The translations under genes and the position numbers were made by a program. From Gp6-AA40 sp963741135 (GTDB lineage Bacteria > Acidobacteriota > Vicinamibacteria > Vicinamibacterales > UBA2999), in contig CAVUHC010000006.1 in assembly GCA_963741135.1 (NCBI GenBank), forward strand, positions 868,001 through 932,000: DNA of 64,000 nucleotides. Direction: 5' to 3'. This document shows, one piece after another, positions 60,635 to 64,000 of this stretch. Numbering within the stretch: position 1 is the first letter of the stretch; each line of letters begins with the position of its first letter. The notes beneath the pieces are model-generated. The model made no database searches, was not told the origin of the DNA, and saw only the letters and a program-made list of their open reading frames with translations.

Positions 60635-62792
60635 GTGACAGCTCCGGCCCGGGCATGGGCAACAGGCGACTACCTCACTCACCGCTTCAACCCTGAGCTC
60701 GGCGTCGGACGCGTGGCGGCCGTCGAAGGCCGCGCGCTGGTGGTGCACTTTGCGCGCACGGCAACGACGCTGCGCATCGCCGCCAACAGCGACGCGCTCG
60801 TGCGGGTCGACTCTGAAGCCGCGGAGCCCGTAGCCCAGGCGTTCGCCCCCATCCACCCGGCAGACCTTGAGACTCTTGGCGACGTCCGACGCCTGCGCTC
60901 GATTCGCGAGGCCGGCGGTCTCGGATCCTTCCTCGGCGGACGCGTCCGGTTGTTTCCGCACCAGCTCTACGTCGCGGAGCGTGCAACCGCGACCGATCCG
61001 GTGCGGTGGCTGCTCGCCGACGAAGTCGGTCTCGGGAAGACGATCGAGGCGTGTCTGATCCTGAATCGACTGGTCCACGCAGGGAAAGTCGAGCGTTGCC
61101 TCGTCGTGGCGCCGGACGCCTTGACGGTGCAGTGGCTCGGCGAGCTGTGGCGAAAATACCACCAGGTCTTCGCGCTGCTCGACGGCCCGCGCCTGGCCGA
61201 CGTGGCGCGCGACTTCGGACCGGATTTCAACCCGTTTGATGTCCATCGGCGCGCCGTCATCGCGCACGAGATGCTGATCGAGCGGCCCCGGCTGACCGAA
61301 CAGGCCGCGACCGCCGGAATCGATCTGCTGGTCGTGGACGAGGCCCAGCGCATCCGGCGCCCGCCCGGTCATCCTGGCGATGCGGCGTGGCGGGCCATCG
61401 CGCCGATCGCCGGCCTTGGCCGTCACGTCCTGCTCCTCAGCGCGACGCCGCTCGACGACGACGCGCACGGGTTCTTTCGGCTGCTTCAACTCCTGCGCCC
61501 GGAGGAGTTTCCAGACGACGTGAGTTTCGAGGACCGCCTCGCGAATGGGACACCCCTGCCTCCGTGCACCAGCTCCACGCGTCGCGTCGACATTGGAGGC
61601 CTGCCGCCGCGCGTGGGCATCCCGATCGACTTGCACGGCGGCGCCGCCTCACAGCGGCGCGGACCCTCTCGGTCCGCGAATGCCGAGATCGAAGCTGACG
61701 CTGCGAGCGATGCCGGCGGCGAACGCGGTCGTGCGCAGGCAGAAGATCGATCGCATCCGTCGCGCGGTCGCATCGGGGGCAGCGCTGGCCGCCGTGCTCG
61801 GGCCGGATGATCGTGCGTTGCGCCAGCAGGCAGAGGCGATCGACGCGGTGGACCCGCGCGTCCAGTGGCTGCTCTCAAACGCGCGCCGGTGGCGGGATGC
61901 GAAGGAGAAGACGCTGGTGTTCGTCGCGCACCGCGAGACGCTCGAGATGTTGCGGACTGCGCTGAGCCACCGTGCGCAGCTAGCGAGCGGCGTCTTTCAC
62001 GAGGATCTGTCGCCGGCGCGGCGCGACACCGAGGTCGCACGCTTCCGCGAGTCGGACGGGCCAAGCCTGCTGGTGTCGACGGAGGCCGGCGGCGAAGGTC
62101 GGAACTTCGAATTCTGCCGGCGGCTGATCCTCTTCGATCTGCCCTGGAAACCGACGGTGGTGGAGCAGCGGATCGGTCGCCTCGATCGGATCGGCCGTCG
62201 CATTCCGGTGGAGATCGTCTACTTCCGGCCGCCAGGCGGCATCGGCGCCGACGTGGCGCGCCTCTTCGAGACGCTCGGCGTGTTCCGCGAACCGCTGGCG
62301 GGGCTCGAGCCGCAGCTGGTGCACGTCGAGACCGCGCTCGAGGAAATCGCGCTGGATGCGAATGCCTCGCTGACCGACGAGAAGCTCGATCAACTGGTGG
62401 CCGATGCCCGTGCCGCGCGAACGCGCATCCGCGAGGCCGCGTATCAGCAGCTTCATCGCGATCCATACCGGCCCGAGATGGTGGCTGGCATCCTCGCCCG
62501 CGTGCCGCCGGATCTCGACTCGCTCACCGAACGCATCGTCACGAATGCGTGCGTCCGACTCGGTTTCCGCGTCGAGCACCTCCGCGGCCGCTCGATTTAC
62601 GCGATTGAGCTTGGCAACGAGGCGGTCGTCGACAGTCTGCCGGGCGTGCCCGGCGGCTCTGCGTACGTCGGCACGTTCGATCGGGAAGAAGCGGTCGAGG
62701 ACGAGTCGATCGATTTCTTCGCGTCGGGACATCCACTCGTCGAGGGCATCCTCGCCTACTTCGAGGACATCGCACCGACGCTGTTGCGCTGA
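60635..62792 (+). pseudogene. SNF2/RapA-like helicase broken by a frameshift
   Basis: The first frame (60635-61810) gives an N-terminal module and helicase lobe 1: FPHQLYVAERATA, LADEVGLGKTIEACLIL (Walker A), VVDEAQRI (Walker B), LLLSATPLDDD (motif III). Lobe 2 is in another frame (unique from about 61690 to 62792): KTLVFVAHRETLEMLRTAL, LLVSTEAGGEGRNFEFCRRLILFDLPWKPTVVEQRIGRLDRIGR (motifs V-VI). Together about 715 residues would match bacterial HepA-like ATPases. The switch coincides with a palindromic repeat at 61658-61678. GTG 60635 start. Confidence 0.8.
61633..61690. repeat. Palindromic repeat unit inside the helicase gene
   Basis: CGCGGACC-CTCTC-GGTCCGCG (61658-61678) flanked by GGCGGCGCCGCC (61638-61649). 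The GCGGACC/GGTCCGC stem is the same as in the 42023 terminator-like repeat. It lies exactly where the helicase frame is lost. Confidence 0.6.
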
Positions 62793-62805
62793 AGATCCGA
62801 GCGCC

Positions 62806-63855
62806 TCACTTCTTCGCCGGCTTCGTGACCGTGTAGTAAAGGTACGGGGCCGTGAGCTTCTTCTTTCGGAGCTTGTCGTACATGTCGAGATGGCTTGTCG
62901 GCTTTCCGTCGACCAGTTCGCCTATGTGAATGCAGAGGCCCACCACGTCCTGAAGCGGGTTGCCGAGATCGAGATCCAGATCGACAAACTCCATCGCGAA
63001 ACTCGTCGTCGGTCGGGCGATCACCATCTGCAGTGACGGGCTGCCTTCGGCACGGAAGCTCCACAGCCCCTTGGTGCCGAAGCAGCCGGCGGCTGTTGAA
63101 TCGAAGTCAACGATCGCGCCCAACAGCTCTTCGTGGATCTTCGCGTGAGGTGGACCTTCTGGATAGACTCTGTTGTTGTCCCTTTCAGACAACGCCTGAA
63201 CACGCGCATAGAACGCGGGTGTCACCCGTGCGTAACAGCGATCGTCGCGGCCGATAAAGATGCAGTCGACCTCGGCCAGAAGTGGTGCTGATCCTGTCGG
63301 CGTGGTGCGCAGGGTGGCGAGCAGGTTCAGCGCGCAGGCCCGTCGGGTCGGGCGGATGTCACTGTCTTGCACCCAGTCGGTCCCGGTCTGCCCGTCCAGC
63401 GTCGAGACGTCGAGCACTCGCTGGATGGCCGGATCCGCATCATCGAGATCGACCTCGATCGTTCGCTCGTCGAGCTCCAGATCAACGTGTAGAAGAGCGT
63501 GCCGATCGTTCACGACTTCGACGCGGCGTTTGTCGATCGTTTTCACTTTCGCGCCGCTGACGTTCGCGGTGATCGTGTACCACCCCTCCGGCAGCGAGTA
63601 CCGATCGTCACCGCGCACGACAAGCGAGCCGTCTTCCACCGAGACCTTCACGTCGAACCGCTGTCCACCCCAACCCTTGACCTGACGAATCCGCTGCATC
63701 CGATACCGCGTCCCATCGTCGTATGCGGCGAAACCGATGTCGATGCTGCGTGCCGGCGGATCACGTTCGTCGAACTCGAACCCCCGCTGAACTTGTCGTT
63801 CCACGCGGAACGGCTTACCTCTGCGACGAAACTGGATCTCGATGTACTCGTGCAT
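62806..63855 (-). CDS. Hypothetical protein of unknown family
   Basis: 349 residues, no signal peptide or membrane helix. N-terminal half beta-rich: YIEIQFRRRGKPFRVERQVQRGFEFDERDPPARSIDIGF ... VNDRHALLHVDLELDERTIEVDL. C-terminal half: RVQALSERDNNRVYPEGPPHAKIHEELLGAIVDFDSTAAGCFGTKGLWSF then VDLDLDLGNPLQDVVGLCIHIGELV. I do not recognise it. It is intact and codon usage looks like its neighbours; the stop is 13 bp past the end of the helicase gene and a NUDIX gene is 16 bp upstream, likely one - strand unit. Confidence 0.6.
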   Translation of the reverse strand: MHEYIEIQFRRRGKPFRVERQVQRGFEFDERDPPARSIDIGFAAYDDGTRYRMQRIRQVKGWGGQRFDVKVSVEDGSLVVRGDDRYSLPEGWYTITANVSGAKVKTIDKRRVEVVNDRHALLHVDLELDERTIEVDLDDADPAIQRVLDVSTLDGQTGTDWVQDSDIRPTRRACALNLLATLRTTPTGSAPLLAEVDCIFIGRDDRCYARVTPAFYARVQALSERDNNRVYPEGPPHAKIHEELLGAIVDFDSTAAGCFGTKGLWSFRAEGSPSLQMVIARPTTSFAMEFVDLDLDLGNPLQDVVGLCIHIGELVDGKPTSHLDMYDKLRKKKLTAPYLYYTVTKPAKK

Positions 63856-63871
63856 GAGAGGTCCCGGCCTC

Positions 63872-64000
63872 CTAACTCCGGACGTCCGCTGCGATCAATG
63901 ACCCGGCAGCCCGGATAATCTCTCGCGCATTCTCGAAGGGCGTCAAGGTGACGGCTTCGGAAACCGTGCACCACCGCATCTCACGATCCTCGTCTGCGGC
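63872..64000 (-). CDS. NUDIX hydrolase, C-terminal part
   Basis: Only the last 42 residues are in the window: AADEDREMRWCTVSEAVTLTPFENAREIIRAAGSLIAADVRS. The segment EMRWCTVSEA ... TFENAREI-like is the usual helix after the Nudix box in MutT-like proteins. Partial; the catalytic box would be beyond the window. Confidence 0.6.
   Translation of the reverse strand, partial: AADEDREMRWCTVSEAVTLTPFENAREIIRAAGSLIAADVRS

Overview
The window is about 64 kb of GC-rich bacterial chromosome with no rRNA, tRNA, CRISPR array or intact transposon that I could see. The gene content suggests an Acidobacteriota genome, probably class Vicinamibacteria: HslVU, Omp85/TamB envelope genes, many sigma-54 regulators, secreted amidohydrolase- and esterase-type enzymes, the secreted family with the GDS-x-G-x-W-[ED]-G-x-[TF] motif, and DUF6152. 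This placement is inference from remembered family distribution, not from a search.

Region 1 (1-33 kb) is dense, intact and mostly on the + strand. It holds an amino-acid permease end, a PEGA protein, hslV-hslU, a NifA-type regulator, an FN3 lipoprotein, fructose-6-phosphate aldolase/transaldolase, a three-gene acyl-CoA carboxylase (beta subunit, biotin carboxylase, stand-alone biotin carrier), then tamB-bamA-surA-like for outer-membrane assembly. A quinone reductase and a CPBP protease follow on the - strand. Next come an NtrC/histidine-kinase two-component pair with a lipoprotein, and a seven-gene TetR-TolC-HlyD-ATPase-ATPase-permease-permease exporter operon resembling YbhGFSR. TetR has a clear palindromic operator over its own start codon.

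Region 2 (33-64 kb) is more accessory. It contains a single-POTRA Omp85 protein with a frameshifted secreted partner, a tartrate/D-malate dehydrogenase, paralogous secreted proteins, and a class II (B12-dependent) ribonucleotide reductase behind tandem NrdR boxes and a probable promoter. After that come a repeat-filled gap, a frameshifted POT transporter, small genes, PaiB, and a cluster of secreted hydrolases (alpha/beta hydrolase, M28-like, MBL-like, esterase, CocE/NonD). The end holds GNAT, SET-domain, cyclase and helicase genes, a hypothetical protein and the end of a NUDIX gene. Six genes here carry reading-frame breaks, against none in region 1.

The most unusual property is a family of intergenic elements made of 7-bp tandem repeats arranged as inverted arms (CCCAAAT, TGCAAAA, GATCCCC, CACGGAG, GTCTACC, CCAACTT and similar). 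They sit at many gene junctions and often run into reading frames. In bamA and the surA-like gene the right arm encodes the hydrophobic core of the signal peptide, reading LHFAFCIL in the same phase; the same reading is open in front of tamB. Elsewhere the arms form the N- or C-terminal ends of lipoprotein, HlyD and ABC ATPase genes and part of a linker in the ribonucleotide reductase. A second set of longer interspersed repeats occupies the gaps in region 2, and one palindromic unit appears to have broken the helicase gene.
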